From Bin5 sp965116395 (GTDB lineage Bacteria; Chloroflexota; Anaerolineae; Caldilineales; Caldilineaceae): a stretch of 64,000 nt of DNA. The notes below the pieces were generated by a model. That model was not told the origin of the DNA and searched no databases. It saw nothing but the letters and a program-made list of their open reading frames with translations. Location: contig OZ220684.1 of assembly GCA_965116395.1 (NCBI GenBank), forward strand, positions 4,092,001-4,156,000, in the 5' to 3' direction. The position numbers were made by a program, and so were the translations under genes. Position 1 is the stretch's first letter. Each line of letters opens with the position of its first letter. Of this stretch, positions 45,644-55,433 are shown piece by piece.

Positions 45644-46009
45644 ATGAACGAAAAGACCGTCCTTAACGCCGCCGACGCAACCGTTCAGGAGTTTGATTGG
45701 GGTGAGCTGGTCTGGTATGCCAGCGGCAAGTTGGGCAACAGCGCCACGATGACTTTGGGGCGTGCAGTGCTCAAAGCCGGGCACGAAAACTTCCGCCATT
45801 CTCATCCTAACTGTGAAGAGATTCTGCATGTGCTCAGCGGGCGAATTGTTCACTCGCTTGGAGACGAATTATTCCCGATGGGGCCTGGGGACACGATTGT
45901 GATTCCGGCCAATGTCGTCCACAACGCCAGCAATGACGGTGACGACCCTGCGATAATGTCGATCCTTTTCTCCACGCCGGATCGCCAGACTGATGTAGCT
46001 GACGAATGA
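45644..46009 (+). CDS. Small cupin-domain protein
   Basis: 121 residues forming one beta-barrel. The cupin motifs are visible: HSHPNCEEILHVLSG (His, His, Glu for metal) and PGDTIVIPANVVHNASN (second His). Such small proteins act as metal-binding isomerases, sensors or oxygenases, and cannot be specified further. It lies just upstream of the desaturase gene on the same strand. Confidence 0.85.
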   Translation: MNEKTVLNAADATVQEFDWGELVWYASGKLGNSATMTLGRAVLKAGHENFRHSHPNCEEILHVLSGRIVHSLGDELFPMGPGDTIVIPANVVHNASNDGDDPAIMSILFSTPDRQTDVADE

Positions 46010-46056
46010 TCGGATGACGGATGGACATCGTCCTGCGACGTTGAAGGAGGAACAAA

Positions 46057-47088
46057 ATGCCTGCTGCCGAACGGACGCGGAAAGATCGAGATCCTTTGAA
46101 GATCGACTGGTATCGAGTTCCCCTGGCGCGCGCTGAGCTCAATGCGCTCAATCAGCGGGATGACTGGAAGGGTACGCTACAGGTGGCTGGCCATCTGGGC
46201 CTGGTTGCAATTACCGGCCTGGCGGCGTGGTATGCGGCCGCCAACCTGCCTTTGTTTGCATTGCTGTTGGTCCTGTTTTTGCACGGCACAATTTACGTCT
46301 TTCTCTACAACGGCTCGCATGAGCTCATCCACAATACTGTTTTCAAGACAAAGAGGCTGAATGTTCTGTTCACACGCATATTCAGCTTCCTTGTCTGGCG
46401 AAACCACCTGATGTTTTCCACTAGCCATGTTGAGCATCACAAGTACACGCTCCATCCGCCCGACGATTTGGAAGTGGAGCTACCGATGGAGTTGACCGTG
46501 TCAGGATTCCTGAAGAACGCGGTTGTGATGCCATGGAATCTCTATGACGCCCTCCAGGAGACTGTTCGGCTCAGCCTTGGCCGCTTGGAGGGTGAATGGG
46601 AGCACTCTCTTTTCCCGCCGGAGGCGACGCAAAAGCGGCGGCAGCTCTTTGCCTGGGCGCGCCTGCTGCTGGCTGGCCACGGGCTGATTCTGGCCGTGTC
46701 ACTCTATTTTGGCTGGTGGCTTTTGCCGGTTCTGATATCCCTGGCTCCCTTCTACGGCGGGTGGCTGCGCTACCTGTGCAACAACCTTCAGCACGCGGGC
46801 CTGCAGGACAATGTGCCGGATTTCCGGCTCTGCTGCCGCACGGTCTACCTCAATCCCTTCACCAGTTTTCTCTACTGGCAGATGAACTATCATACCGAAC
46901 ATCATATGTATGCCGGTGTGCCCTGCTACAATCTGCCTAAGCTGCACCGGCTGATCAAGTATCAGATGCCGGAATGCAAACGGGGACTGCTGCCGGCGTG
47001 GATCGAGATCATCGGGATCATGCGTAAGCAGAAGTCCGACCCGGCATATCAACATGTTCCAGAGTTGCCCACGCCGGCGCCTGTTTGA
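46057..47088 (+). CDS. Fatty acid desaturase family protein
   Basis: 343 residues with four predicted membrane spans. Three histidine boxes bind the di-iron centre: HELIH (88-92), HVEHH (124-128) and HTEHH (279-283), with an additional His246 in NNLQHAGL. The architecture is of the membrane desaturase/hydroxylase family (DesA, beta-carotene hydroxylase-like); the substrate may be an acyl lipid or a carotenoid. Strong GGAGGA ribosome site. Electron donor unknown. Confidence 0.85.
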   Translation: MPAAERTRKDRDPLKIDWYRVPLARAELNALNQRDDWKGTLQVAGHLGLVAITGLAAWYAAANLPLFALLLVLFLHGTIYVFLYNGSHELIHNTVFKTKRLNVLFTRIFSFLVWRNHLMFSTSHVEHHKYTLHPPDDLEVELPMELTVSGFLKNAVVMPWNLYDALQETVRLSLGRLEGEWEHSLFPPEATQKRRQLFAWARLLLAGHGLILAVSLYFGWWLLPVLISLAPFYGGWLRYLCNNLQHAGLQDNVPDFRLCCRTVYLNPFTSFLYWQMNYHTEHHMYAGVPCYNLPKLHRLIKYQMPECKRGLLPAWIEIIGIMRKQKSDPAYQHVPELPTPAPV

Positions 47089-47216
47089 GTGCCCGGGCAA
47101 CTCCGAAATCACCAACCGCCGCGCTTGCCGAGCGTTTATATATCGCTGCGGCAAAACGTGTTACAGAATGGCACTGACTTAGACCTGACCCACCCGAACT
47201 CACCAGGAGATCTGTA

Positions 47217-48275
47217 ATGTCGGAACGCACATTATATGCAGGAACATACACACAGAAAGACAGCGAAGGCATCTACATCTATCGCTTTAATACGGAGACC
47301 GGCGCTTTGCGTCAGCAGGCCGTCGTCGCCGGACACGAGAATCCCTCCTTTCTGACGTTTCACCCAGAGGGCCACATTCTTTACGCTGTAAACGAGGATG
47401 TTGATGCCGGGCAGGTCAGCAGCTTCGCCATTGACCCTGATACGGGCGGACTGACCCATCTCAACACACAGCCCACACACGGCACTGCCCCTTGCCACCT
47501 GGTTGTTGAACCAGGCGCCGGCACGCTGGTGGTGGCCAACTACTACAGCGGCAATGTTGCGGTCTATCCCCTGAATGCGGACGGCACAATTGGTGATCCT
47601 GTGCAGAACATACAGCACGACGGCAGCGGCCCCAACCAGGAGCGGCAGGAAGCGGCCCACGCGCACTCCGCAACGATGAGCCCCGATGGCAGCCGCGTCT
47701 ATGTCGCCGACCTGGGGATGGACAAGGTGATGATTTATCGCCTTGTGGATGGGCGGCTGGTAGCCAACCAACCGGACAGCGTTGGCGTGCAAGGTGGAGC
47801 CGGGCCGCGTCATTTTGACTTCCATCCCAACGGGCGGTTCGCCTACATTATCAACGAACTGGATTTGACGGTGACGGTATGCGCGTTTGATGCCGACACG
47901 GGGGCGCTGAACCCGAAACAGACGATTTCAACGCTGCCCGAAGGTGTCGACGACCGCAGCGGTTTCAGCTGCGCCGACATTCATGTTTCGGCGGATGGCC
48001 GCTTCGTCTACGGGTCGAATCGTGGTCATCATACAATTGCGATATTCGTGGTTGACCAGGAGAGCGGACTTCTGACGGCGGCAGGCCATGCTTCGACGCG
48101 AGGAGAGACGCCCCGTAACTTTACGCTCGACCCGAGCGGCGCGTGGCTACTGGCCGCGAACCAGGACACGGACGACATCAGTGTATTCAGCCGCGATGCC
48201 GACAGCGGTCAGTTGACGCCGGTTGGCGACATGGTCTGGGCGCCGATGCCTGTCTGCCTGAAGTTTGGCCCGTAG
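47217..48275 (+). CDS. Lactonase family protein (6-phosphogluconolactonase YbhE type)
   Basis: 352 residues of a seven-bladed beta-propeller (Lactonase, COG2706). The repeated blades show YAVNE, LVVANYYSGNVAVYPL, HAHSATMSPDGSRVYVADLG and GPRHFDFHPNGRFAYIINE, all family landmarks. It hydrolyses 6-phosphogluconolactone or related sugar lactones. AGGAG ten bases before ATG supports the start. Confidence 0.9.
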   Translation: MSERTLYAGTYTQKDSEGIYIYRFNTETGALRQQAVVAGHENPSFLTFHPEGHILYAVNEDVDAGQVSSFAIDPDTGGLTHLNTQPTHGTAPCHLVVEPGAGTLVVANYYSGNVAVYPLNADGTIGDPVQNIQHDGSGPNQERQEAAHAHSATMSPDGSRVYVADLGMDKVMIYRLVDGRLVANQPDSVGVQGGAGPRHFDFHPNGRFAYIINELDLTVTVCAFDADTGALNPKQTISTLPEGVDDRSGFSCADIHVSADGRFVYGSNRGHHTIAIFVVDQESGLLTAAGHASTRGETPRNFTLDPSGAWLLAANQDTDDISVFSRDADSGQLTPVGDMVWAPMPVCLKFGP

Positions 48276-48296
48276 TCATTACCGAAGGAGCAGCTC

Positions 48297-49556
48297 TTGC
48301 AATTCGGCATTTTTTACGAACACCAACTGCCGCGTCCTTGGGAAGAGGATAGCGAGCACCGTCTCTTGAAAGAGGCGCTGGACCAGGTGGAGCTGGCGGA
48401 CCGGCTTGGGATCGACTACGCCTGGGAGGTCGAGCATCATTTCCTGGAGGAGTACTCCCACTCATCGGCGCCGGAGGTATTTCTTGCCGCGTGCAGCCAG
48501 CGGACGCGGCAAATCCGGTTGGGGCATGGCATCGTGCTTATGCCGAGCGCCTTTAACCATCCGGCGAGGGTGGCCGAGCGGATCGCGACCCTGGACCTGA
48601 TCAGCGATGGACGGGTGGAGTGGGGGACCGGCGCATCCAGCAGCCGCAGCGAGCTGGAAGGGTTTGGCATCGACCCGCAGCAGAAGCATGTGATGTGGGA
48701 GGAATCGGTGCGGGAGGCGGCGAAGATGATGGTGATGGAGCCGTATGGCGGCTTCGAGGGCCAGAGCTTTGCAATGCCGGCGCGCAATGTTGTGCCGAAG
48801 CCGCTGCAGAAGCCTCATCCGCCGCTGTGGCTGGCCTGTTCGAGCCGGGAGACAATCAAGATCGCGGCACGCTATGGTATGGGCGCGCTGACCTTTGCTT
48901 TCATCGATCCTGGCAGCGCTTCTCATTGGGTGGAGGAGTACTACGATACGTTTGAGAAGGAGTGCAACCCGATCGGCAGGACGGTCAATCCAAACCTTGC
49001 GGTCGTGGCCGGGTTTATGCTTCATGAGGATGGCAACGAGGCGGAACGGCGGGGGGCGCGCAACTTTCAGTTCTTCGGCTATGCGTTGAGCCACTTCTAT
49101 ATTACGGGCAGCCATTTGCCCGGCCATTTCGACCTGTGGCAGGACTTTATGCGCAATATGCCGGACAAATATGAACCGGCCGCCGGAATCGGCAGCCCGT
49201 CGCAGGTGGCACAGAACCTGGAGGCGCTGGAGGAGGCGGGTGTGGACCAGGTCGTGTTTGTTCAGCAGGCCGGTAACAACCGGCACGAGCACATCTGTGA
49301 GTCGCTGGAGCTATTTGCCGAGCAGGTGATGCCTTCTTTCAAAGAGCGGCACGAGGCGCGGCAACAGCAGAAGGCGGCAAGGCTGGCGCCGGCGATTGAA
49401 CGGGCGATGCAGCAGGTTGCTGTGTTGCCGAGGGTGGACGGTTTGCCGGCGCTTGACGCTTACCCGGTTATGGCGGCCAAGGCCGGGCTGTCGGACCAAC
49501 CGCAACGACCGACGGAGGGGGACAACATAGTCACCGCGATTTCGGGCCGCGGGTGA
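48297..49556 (+). CDS. LLM-class flavin-dependent monooxygenase
   Basis: 419 residues of the bacterial luciferase TIM-barrel. It starts at TTG 48297 with AAGGAG seven or eight bases upstream. Family landmarks are FGIFYEHQLPRP at the N-terminus, GIDYAWEVEHHFLEEY, VRLGHGIVLMP-like RLGHGIVLMP and GRVEWGTGASS. Such enzymes use reduced flavin and O2 on aldehydes, alkanes or sulfonates. The C-terminal 60 residues are less conserved. Follows the lactonase by 20 bases and is ended by a strong terminator. Confidence 0.88.
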   Translation: MQFGIFYEHQLPRPWEEDSEHRLLKEALDQVELADRLGIDYAWEVEHHFLEEYSHSSAPEVFLAACSQRTRQIRLGHGIVLMPSAFNHPARVAERIATLDLISDGRVEWGTGASSSRSELEGFGIDPQQKHVMWEESVREAAKMMVMEPYGGFEGQSFAMPARNVVPKPLQKPHPPLWLACSSRETIKIAARYGMGALTFAFIDPGSASHWVEEYYDTFEKECNPIGRTVNPNLAVVAGFMLHEDGNEAERRGARNFQFFGYALSHFYITGSHLPGHFDLWQDFMRNMPDKYEPAAGIGSPSQVAQNLEALEEAGVDQVVFVQQAGNNRHEHICESLELFAEQVMPSFKERHEARQQQKAARLAPAIERAMQQVAVLPRVDGLPALDAYPVMAAKAGLSDQPQRPTEGDNIVTAISGRG

Positions 49557-49621
49557 AGTTGACCTGGCGAAATTTAATTGTGGCCCTGTCAAAGTCGTGG
49601 ACTGGGGGTCGGAGCAGGAAG

Positions 49622-49657
49622 AAGGAGGCGATTGCTATTGAAAATCGCCTCCTTTTT
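49622..49657 (+). terminator. Rho-independent terminator after the LLM gene
   Basis: AAGGAGGCGATT and AATCGCCTCCTT form a perfect 12-bp stem with a nine-base loop, followed by T5. It ends transcription of the lactonase/LLM run, and as a symmetric stem could also serve the convergent GH2 gene. Confidence 0.8.
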
Positions 49658-49698
49658 GCGTTTACGTAGAGCAGTTGAGGTTAGAGTAGTGTCATTCC

Positions 49699-51519
49699 TC
49701 AGCTGCTTGATTCAATCGCTGCCGGCCGTTTCTGTGCCGACCGAATCCGTTCCATGTCGAATTTCAGCGAGCGGTCGAAGCCGTAGATCCCGTTCTGTTC
49801 CTGGTAGATATCGGTAAGTTGCGTGTAGCAATAGCCGAAATGGGCGGGGTCGTCGAGCAGGATTTCACATAGGCGGGTGAAGCGCGCGTAGAACTCTTCG
49901 ATCGACTGCGGCCTCTCGCCGTAGCCCCAGGAATCTTCCCCGGCCTTTACCTCCGGGTTCCACCAGATGCCCCCGAACTCGCTGACGAAGAACGGCTGTC
50001 CCCGGTAGGGTATCGACCAGGTCTGTCCATCGCGACCGTTGTAGTAGGGGTTGCCGGCGGCGACATGGGCGTGGCGCGCGGCGAAGATTTCGACATCCTG
50101 CGTGTAGTCATGACTATCGTAGACGTCGGCCTCGGGTACGCGATGGGCGTAGCCGGACGTATCGAGCACCGGCCGCGTCCGGTCCATTGCCTTTGTTGCC
50201 AGGAACAGCCCGCGCGTGACGGCGTCAAGTGTTGTAATGCGGTCGTGCAGCGGCTGCCAGGTCTCGTTCAAGGGGCACCAACCGATGATCGAAGGATGGG
50301 AGTAGTCCCGCTCCAGGATTTCGAGCCATTCGGTGATGTATGAAGAAGTCGGTTGTTGATGGTCCTCGACCGGGCCGTAGCCGCGGCAGCCCCAGTCGCC
50401 GAATTCACCCCAGACAAGATAGCCGAGACGGTCGGCATGGCAGAGGAAGCGCTCCTCGAAGACTTTCTGGTGCAGGCGTGCGCCGTTGAAACCGGCCTCG
50501 ATGCTCAGTTCGATGTCGCGGCGCAGGGCTTCGTCGCTAGGCGCGGTCATGATGCCGTCCGGGTAGTAGCCCTGATCGAGGACCAGCCGTTGGAAGACCG
50601 GCTGGCCGTTCAGAGTGATCGCTTTTCCGTTGATGGCAACGCTGCGCAGGCCGGTGTAGCTGCGGGCCTCGTCGACCACAGTGCCTTGATCATCTGTCAG
50701 ACGCAGAGTGACGTCGTAGAGATGGGGGTCTTCGATCGACCAGAGCCGGCGGCGGTCTTCGGGAATCCTCAGCTCCAGCTGCGGGCAGAGGTCCAGGTCG
50801 GCGGAGCACTCGGCCGCGGTGACGACGCCTTCTTTGTCGAGGAGTTGAGCCTGCAAGCGCAGTCCCTTTCGCTTTGCAGCTGGAGAATGATCCGCTGCTG
50901 ACGGACGATGCACGAGCGGTTGCTCAAGCCGGATCACGTTGTTGGCGACATCGGGAGTGAGGCGGGGGCGGCCCAGATGGATCTCCGGGACAGGTTCCAG
51001 CCACACGCTCTGCCAGATGCCGGTTGTGCGCACGTAGATCGCTCCGCGGGGTCCGAAAGTCTGGGCCTGTTTGCCGCGCGGCTGGGGATCGCGGTGATTG
51101 TCGCGGGCGCGCACGACGATGGTCACGCGCTCGCCCGGTTGGGCGGCGTCGCTCAAATCGAATGTGAAGGGGCTGAATCCGCCCCTGTGACGGCCGACCT
51201 CCTGCCCATCCACCCATACAGTGGCGTCATAGTCTACTGCCTGGAAGTGGAGAAGGACGCGGCGGCCCTGCCACTGGCTGGGAACATCCACCTCGCGGCG
51301 GTACCAGACGGCCTCGAGGAAGTCGTGGTTTTCGACACCGGACAGCTTCGATTCCGGGCAGAAGGGAACTGTGATCTGGTCTGTGAGTGGGCGCGTCAGG
51401 AGTCCTCTTTCTAGGCCGCTGTCGCCCTGGTCGATTTCGAACTGCCATGGGCCGTTGAGGCAGAGCCAGTCGTTGCGTTCGAACTGTGGGCGCGGGTACT
51501 CAGGGCGGGGCGTGGTCAT
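49699..51519 (-). CDS. Glycoside hydrolase family 2 protein
   Basis: 606 residues: sugar-binding jelly roll (about 15-180), immunoglobulin-like domain (to about 300) and a TIM barrel. Acid/base Glu419 is in CPLNETW and nucleophile Glu514 in VSEFGG, both intact. Members are beta-galactosidases, beta-glucuronidases or beta-mannosidases; the short barrel end and no signal peptide suggest a cytoplasmic exo-glycosidase acting on imported oligosaccharides. Lies 157 bases from the downstream alcohol dehydrogenase on the same strand. Confidence 0.9.
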   Translation of the reverse strand: MTTPRPEYPRPQFERNDWLCLNGPWQFEIDQGDSGLERGLLTRPLTDQITVPFCPESKLSGVENHDFLEAVWYRREVDVPSQWQGRRVLLHFQAVDYDATVWVDGQEVGRHRGGFSPFTFDLSDAAQPGERVTIVVRARDNHRDPQPRGKQAQTFGPRGAIYVRTTGIWQSVWLEPVPEIHLGRPRLTPDVANNVIRLEQPLVHRPSAADHSPAAKRKGLRLQAQLLDKEGVVTAAECSADLDLCPQLELRIPEDRRRLWSIEDPHLYDVTLRLTDDQGTVVDEARSYTGLRSVAINGKAITLNGQPVFQRLVLDQGYYPDGIMTAPSDEALRRDIELSIEAGFNGARLHQKVFEERFLCHADRLGYLVWGEFGDWGCRGYGPVEDHQQPTSSYITEWLEILERDYSHPSIIGWCPLNETWQPLHDRITTLDAVTRGLFLATKAMDRTRPVLDTSGYAHRVPEADVYDSHDYTQDVEIFAARHAHVAAGNPYYNGRDGQTWSIPYRGQPFFVSEFGGIWWNPEVKAGEDSWGYGERPQSIEEFYARFTRLCEILLDDPAHFGYCYTQLTDIYQEQNGIYGFDRSLKFDMERIRSAQKRPAAIESSS

Positions 51520-51676
51520 GGGATATCTCCAAGATCGTAATCAGGAAATCGTAAGGGAGAGATACGAATACTGGGGTGGACTCTCTACATTTGCCGACTG
51601 ATGCCTCGACTCCCCTGAAGCAATCTGAGGGCGCCGGTCAAGGCAGAATTATCACTTTCCAAGAGCTTGACGTCCC

Positions 51677-52702
51677 CTATGGCACCAGCAGTACTTTGGA
51701 AACGTTACCTGGGTTGCGGATCAGGCGTTGGAACCAGTCTCCGCCTTCGCCGAGAGGCGCCTCCACAATCCAGGGATCCAGGCGGTAGTGGCCGGCGTGC
51801 AATTCTTCCAGGCCGTCGGCAAAGTCGGCGGCGCCGTAGGCAAAGCTGCCGCGTACGGTCAGTTCCTGGCGGATAATCGCCGCGGCGGGCATGGGGCTGG
51901 TCTCCTCGTGCAGGCCGGAGAGGATCAGGATTCCGGCGTTGCGGGTGGCGGCTACGCACTGGGTGCGGGTACCACCGGTCCCGACGGCGTCAATTGAGAC
52001 CGCGACGCCGTCGCCGGCGGTGGCGTCCTTCACGACCTCGACCACGTCGGCGCCCTGATCGGTGGCTGAAGGCGAAATTGTGATGCCGCCAAGTTCGCCG
52101 CCCATCGCCAGCCTTTCGGGATCGAGGTCGGCGATGAAGATGCGCTCGGCGCCGGCTAGCTGGAGTGCCTGCAAGGCCAGCAGACCGATGGGCCCGGCGC
52201 CGATGATGAGGGCGGACTCGCCAGCGACGTCGCCGGCCAGCCTGCCGATGCGGACGCCGACCCCGACCGGTTCGGTCAGCGCGCCGCTGCGCAGAGACAT
52301 GCCGTCGGGAAGTTTGTGGGTTACGAAGGCCGGAGTGCTGACGTATTCGGCGAAGGCGCCGGGCCTGTGTGCACCGACCAGCCGTCTTTCCGGACAGAGT
52401 TGGGTAAGCCCCATACGGCAGGTGCGGCACAGTCCGCAGTAGGTAAGGGGGTTGACCGTCACGGCGTCGCCGACACTGAATTCGGTCACATCGCGACCCA
52501 CTTCCACGACTTCGCCAGCAAACTCATGCCCCATAACCAGCGGCGGCGTACGCAGTGCATTGTGGCCCAGAAATCCGCTCAGCTCCGAGCCGCAAATGCC
52601 GGCATAGGCCACGCGAATGACCACCTCATCCGCAGCCGGCGTTGGCTCGGGCTGCTCCTGTATCTCCATCACCTCCGGCGCGGTCCAGACGAGCGCTCGC
52701 AT
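51677..52702 (-). CDS. Zinc-dependent alcohol dehydrogenase (MDR family)
   Basis: 341 residues. Catalytic zinc site: Cys in AGICGSELSG and His-Glu in GHEFAGEVVEVG. Structural zinc cysteines are in CGLCRTCRMGLTQLC. The nucleotide motif is IGAGPIGLLALQAL. Overall closest to sorbitol or butanediol dehydrogenases. It is divergent from the enolase-type dehydratase gene at 53060, and may act with it in sugar-acid catabolism. Confidence 0.9.
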   Translation of the reverse strand: MRALVWTAPEVMEIQEQPEPTPAADEVVIRVAYAGICGSELSGFLGHNALRTPPLVMGHEFAGEVVEVGRDVTEFSVGDAVTVNPLTYCGLCRTCRMGLTQLCPERRLVGAHRPGAFAEYVSTPAFVTHKLPDGMSLRSGALTEPVGVGVRIGRLAGDVAGESALIIGAGPIGLLALQALQLAGAERIFIADLDPERLAMGGELGGITISPSATDQGADVVEVVKDATAGDGVAVSIDAVGTGGTRTQCVAATRNAGILILSGLHEETSPMPAAAIIRQELTVRGSFAYGAADFADGLEELHAGHYRLDPWIVEAPLGEGGDWFQRLIRNPGNVSKVLLVP

Positions 52703-53059
52703 CTATATCCTCCATGGCTGTTCAAAGTTTGCGTATGGCCCCATCATACGGAAACCTCGCCCGATCTGCAATTAGGCACGGCAATTGGTCATAAACTGGA
52801 CCAGATCGGGTGAATCTGCGGGCATTCTGCATGCCGCAGGCCCTATCGGCTTGCGAAGATCTTCCGTCGGGTGTAGGCTTTCCTGAACACTGCGACAGCA
52901 CGAAAATCCTGGATTAACGGCCCGAATCTGATCGCTGCGATCGAGGGCCCTGAAGTCGAAGAGCAATCTCCAATCGGACCCGATTGAGCATCGACCCCAT
53001 AAGCATCCCTGCATCTGTATGCGCAACCGACTCCACAAATCGTCTCTCAGGAGCCACCA
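52703..53059. other. Divergent intergenic region
   Basis: 357 bases between the divergent alcohol dehydrogenase and dehydratase genes. Holds both promoters; no clear hexamers, repeats or small genes were recognised. The AGGAG before 53060 is the dehydratase ribosome site. Confidence 0.4.
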
Positions 53060-54199
53060 ATGAAAATCACCGACATTACCGCCTATCCTGTCTGGGCCGG
53101 CCACCGCAACTTTCTCTTTGTCGTCGTCGATACTGACGAAGGCATATACGGCGTGGGTGAATCCGGGCTGACCAGCCGTGAACAGGCGGTGATGGGCGCC
53201 TTCCAGGACTTCAAAGATGTGCTTGTGGGCCAGGATCCTTTCCGCATCGAGCATATCTGGCAGCTTCTCTTCCGCGGCGGTTTCTTCCCGGCCCAGCGCG
53301 TGCTGAGCTCCGCAATCTCTGCCATTGACATTGCCCTCTGGGACATCAAGGGCAAAGCCCTGGGCGTGCCAATCTACGAGTTGCTCGGAGGTCGCGTCCG
53401 CGACAAAGTGGTCTGTTACCCCCACAACCACAGCCATGCGATGGAGATAGAGCCGCTGGTCGAAAGCTGCCTGGAGACCAAGGAAGCAGGCTGGAAGTTT
53501 GTGCGCTGGGGATTGCCGCAGGACGGCGACATTCTGGAACCGCGCGACGCGGTGCGAACGGCTATACGCCAGTTTGAGGCGGTGCGGGAGGCGGTCGGCG
53601 ACGAGATCGATATCTGTTTCGATGTACACACGCGGCTGGATCTTCCCGACGTCGTCTGGCTTTGCCGCGAGGTGGAGCAGTACGCGCCATTCTTCATCGA
53701 GGATCCGCTGCGCTGTGAGAATCCAGACTCATTCAAGACGCTAAGGCCGCGTACCCATGTGCCCATTGCGGCGGGGGAACAGTTCTCGTCGAAATGGGAG
53801 TTTCGGCAGTTGATAGAGGAGGAGTGGATCGACTATGCGCGCGTTGATATGTGCATTGCCGGCGGTTTCACGGAAGCCCGCAAGATTGCAGGTTGGTGTG
53901 AAACGCACTATATCAAACTGGTTGTACACAACCCGCTGGGCCCGGTTTCGTCGGCGGCCTGTCTGCAGATGAATCTGGCGACATCCAACTTTGGTGTGCA
54001 GGAACAGCCGCGCAAACCAGGAGAAACGCTGCCTGAGGTCGTGCCGGTCCATCATCACTGGGAGGATGGTTACATGCTGCCGACCGATCTGCCGGGGTTG
54101 GGGATTGAGTTTGATAGAGAGGCGGCGGCCCGCCATCCGTCTCAGAAGAGGGAGCTGCCGCAGTTGCGGCGCCTGGACGGCTCGTTTACCAATTGGTAG
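53060..54199 (+). CDS. Enolase-superfamily sugar-acid dehydratase (mandelate racemase type)
   Basis: 379 residues with an intact catalytic set: Asp in CFDVHTR, Glu in FFIEDPL and Glu in AAGEQF bind Mg2+, and His in KLVVHNPLGPVS with a preceding Asp acts as base. The FDVHTR and VVHNPLGP patterns are typical of galactonate/mannonate/arabinonate dehydratases of the MR subgroup. It is intact, in contrast to the related gene at 38.6 kb. Followed by a zinc alcohol dehydrogenase gene. Confidence 0.9.
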   Translation: MKITDITAYPVWAGHRNFLFVVVDTDEGIYGVGESGLTSREQAVMGAFQDFKDVLVGQDPFRIEHIWQLLFRGGFFPAQRVLSSAISAIDIALWDIKGKALGVPIYELLGGRVRDKVVCYPHNHSHAMEIEPLVESCLETKEAGWKFVRWGLPQDGDILEPRDAVRTAIRQFEAVREAVGDEIDICFDVHTRLDLPDVVWLCREVEQYAPFFIEDPLRCENPDSFKTLRPRTHVPIAAGEQFSSKWEFRQLIEEEWIDYARVDMCIAGGFTEARKIAGWCETHYIKLVVHNPLGPVSSAACLQMNLATSNFGVQEQPRKPGETLPEVVPVHHHWEDGYMLPTDLPGLGIEFDREAAARHPSQKRELPQLRRLDGSFTNW

Positions 54200-54290
54200 T
54201 AGAGCTTCGCACTGTACTTGACGACACAGCAAGGGATCAGGCCAGGAAGAAACGACCGGGAAGTCGGGCAATCGAGAAGGGATGGAATCC

Positions 54291-55316
54291 ATGAAGACAG
54301 CAGCGGTATTCGGAGAGAAGCAGGGCGGCGTGGTGGACGCGCCGAACCCAAAGGCCGGGGAAAACTGGGTCGTTGTCAAGATTCATACGGCTCCCATGTG
54401 TACGGAGTTCAAGACTTACGTTGGCGGAAATGAGGCCCCGTACCTGGGCCACGAAGCGGCCGGGGAGGTCGTCGAGGTGGCTCAGCCGTGCCGCGTAGAG
54501 GTGGGTGATCGGGTGGTGGTGATGCCGCAGACACCTTGCGGGCAGTGCGAACTGTGTCTTGACGGCGAGTACATCCACTGCCTGGATACGGAGACGCCGC
54601 CCTCGCAGCCTGAGGGCGGCGAAGGCAGGGCGACCATGTCCCAATTCATGCTCAAACAGGACTGGATGCTGGTGCCGATTCCCGATGGGATTTCATACGA
54701 TCACGCGTCGATGGCCTGCTGTGGGCTGGGGCCGACGTTTGGGGCGGTGCAGCGCGCCAAGTTAGGCCCGGATGACACGCTGATGATCACCGGTCTGGGG
54801 CCGGTGGGGCTGGGCGGCGTCATCAATGGCACCCATCGCGGGGCTAACGTGATTGGCGTCGACGTCAATCAGTACCGGGCCGCAAAAGCGCTCGAGCTGG
54901 GCGCGATGGCGGTGATCGACCCGACCGACCCCGACGCGCTGGAGAAAACGCTGGCGCTGACACGCGACGGACGCGGCGTGGATCACAGCATAGACTGTTC
55001 GGGCGTGGTGGCGGCCCATCGTTTCTGCATCGACGCGACCCGGCGCAAAGGTTCGGTCAGTTTCGTCGGTGAGAGCGGGCAGAATGAGACGCCGATCCGG
55101 ATCAGCACCGACATGCTGCGCAAGGGGTTGAGCCTGCACGGCTCGTGGCATTACAACATGGCAGATACGCCGCAGATTCTGCGCGTGATTGCGGCCAATG
55201 GCGACAAGCTCGATAGGCTCATTTCCCATAGTTTTCCCCTGGAACGCGTGGAGGAGGCCTGGGACCTGCAGGCCAGCGGGCTGTGCGCGAAGGTGGTGTT
55301 AAAGCCTTGGGCGTAG
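54291..55316 (+). CDS. Zinc-binding alcohol dehydrogenase (MDR family)
   Basis: 341 residues from ATG 54291, with GAAGG 11 bases upstream (an in-frame ATG at 54282 lies only two bases from it). A Cys and GHEAAGEVVEV His provide the catalytic zinc site, and four Cys in PQTPCGQCELCLDGEYIHC the structural site. The nucleotide motif is ITGLGPVGLGGV. Follows the dehydratase gene after 91 bases on the same strand. Function likely in sugar or polyol oxidation. Confidence 0.9.
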   Translation: MKTAAVFGEKQGGVVDAPNPKAGENWVVVKIHTAPMCTEFKTYVGGNEAPYLGHEAAGEVVEVAQPCRVEVGDRVVVMPQTPCGQCELCLDGEYIHCLDTETPPSQPEGGEGRATMSQFMLKQDWMLVPIPDGISYDHASMACCGLGPTFGAVQRAKLGPDDTLMITGLGPVGLGGVINGTHRGANVIGVDVNQYRAAKALELGAMAVIDPTDPDALEKTLALTRDGRGVDHSIDCSGVVAAHRFCIDATRRKGSVSFVGESGQNETPIRISTDMLRKGLSLHGSWHYNMADTPQILRVIAANGDKLDRLISHSFPLERVEEAWDLQASGLCAKVVLKPWA

Positions 55317-55433
55317 GACACGGTAATTGACGGCGCTGCCGGTACACGGGGCCGTCGAACGCAGTGACCGTTTACAGTTGGACAACTTCATAGGCCCATT
55401 GCGGGCCACCATTCAAAGGACGAACATTCCCCC

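Noticed and set aside
52772..53629. 285-codon frame antisense to the dehydratase
   Set aside because: Covers the divergent promoter region and a strong gene on the other strand; no domain seen.
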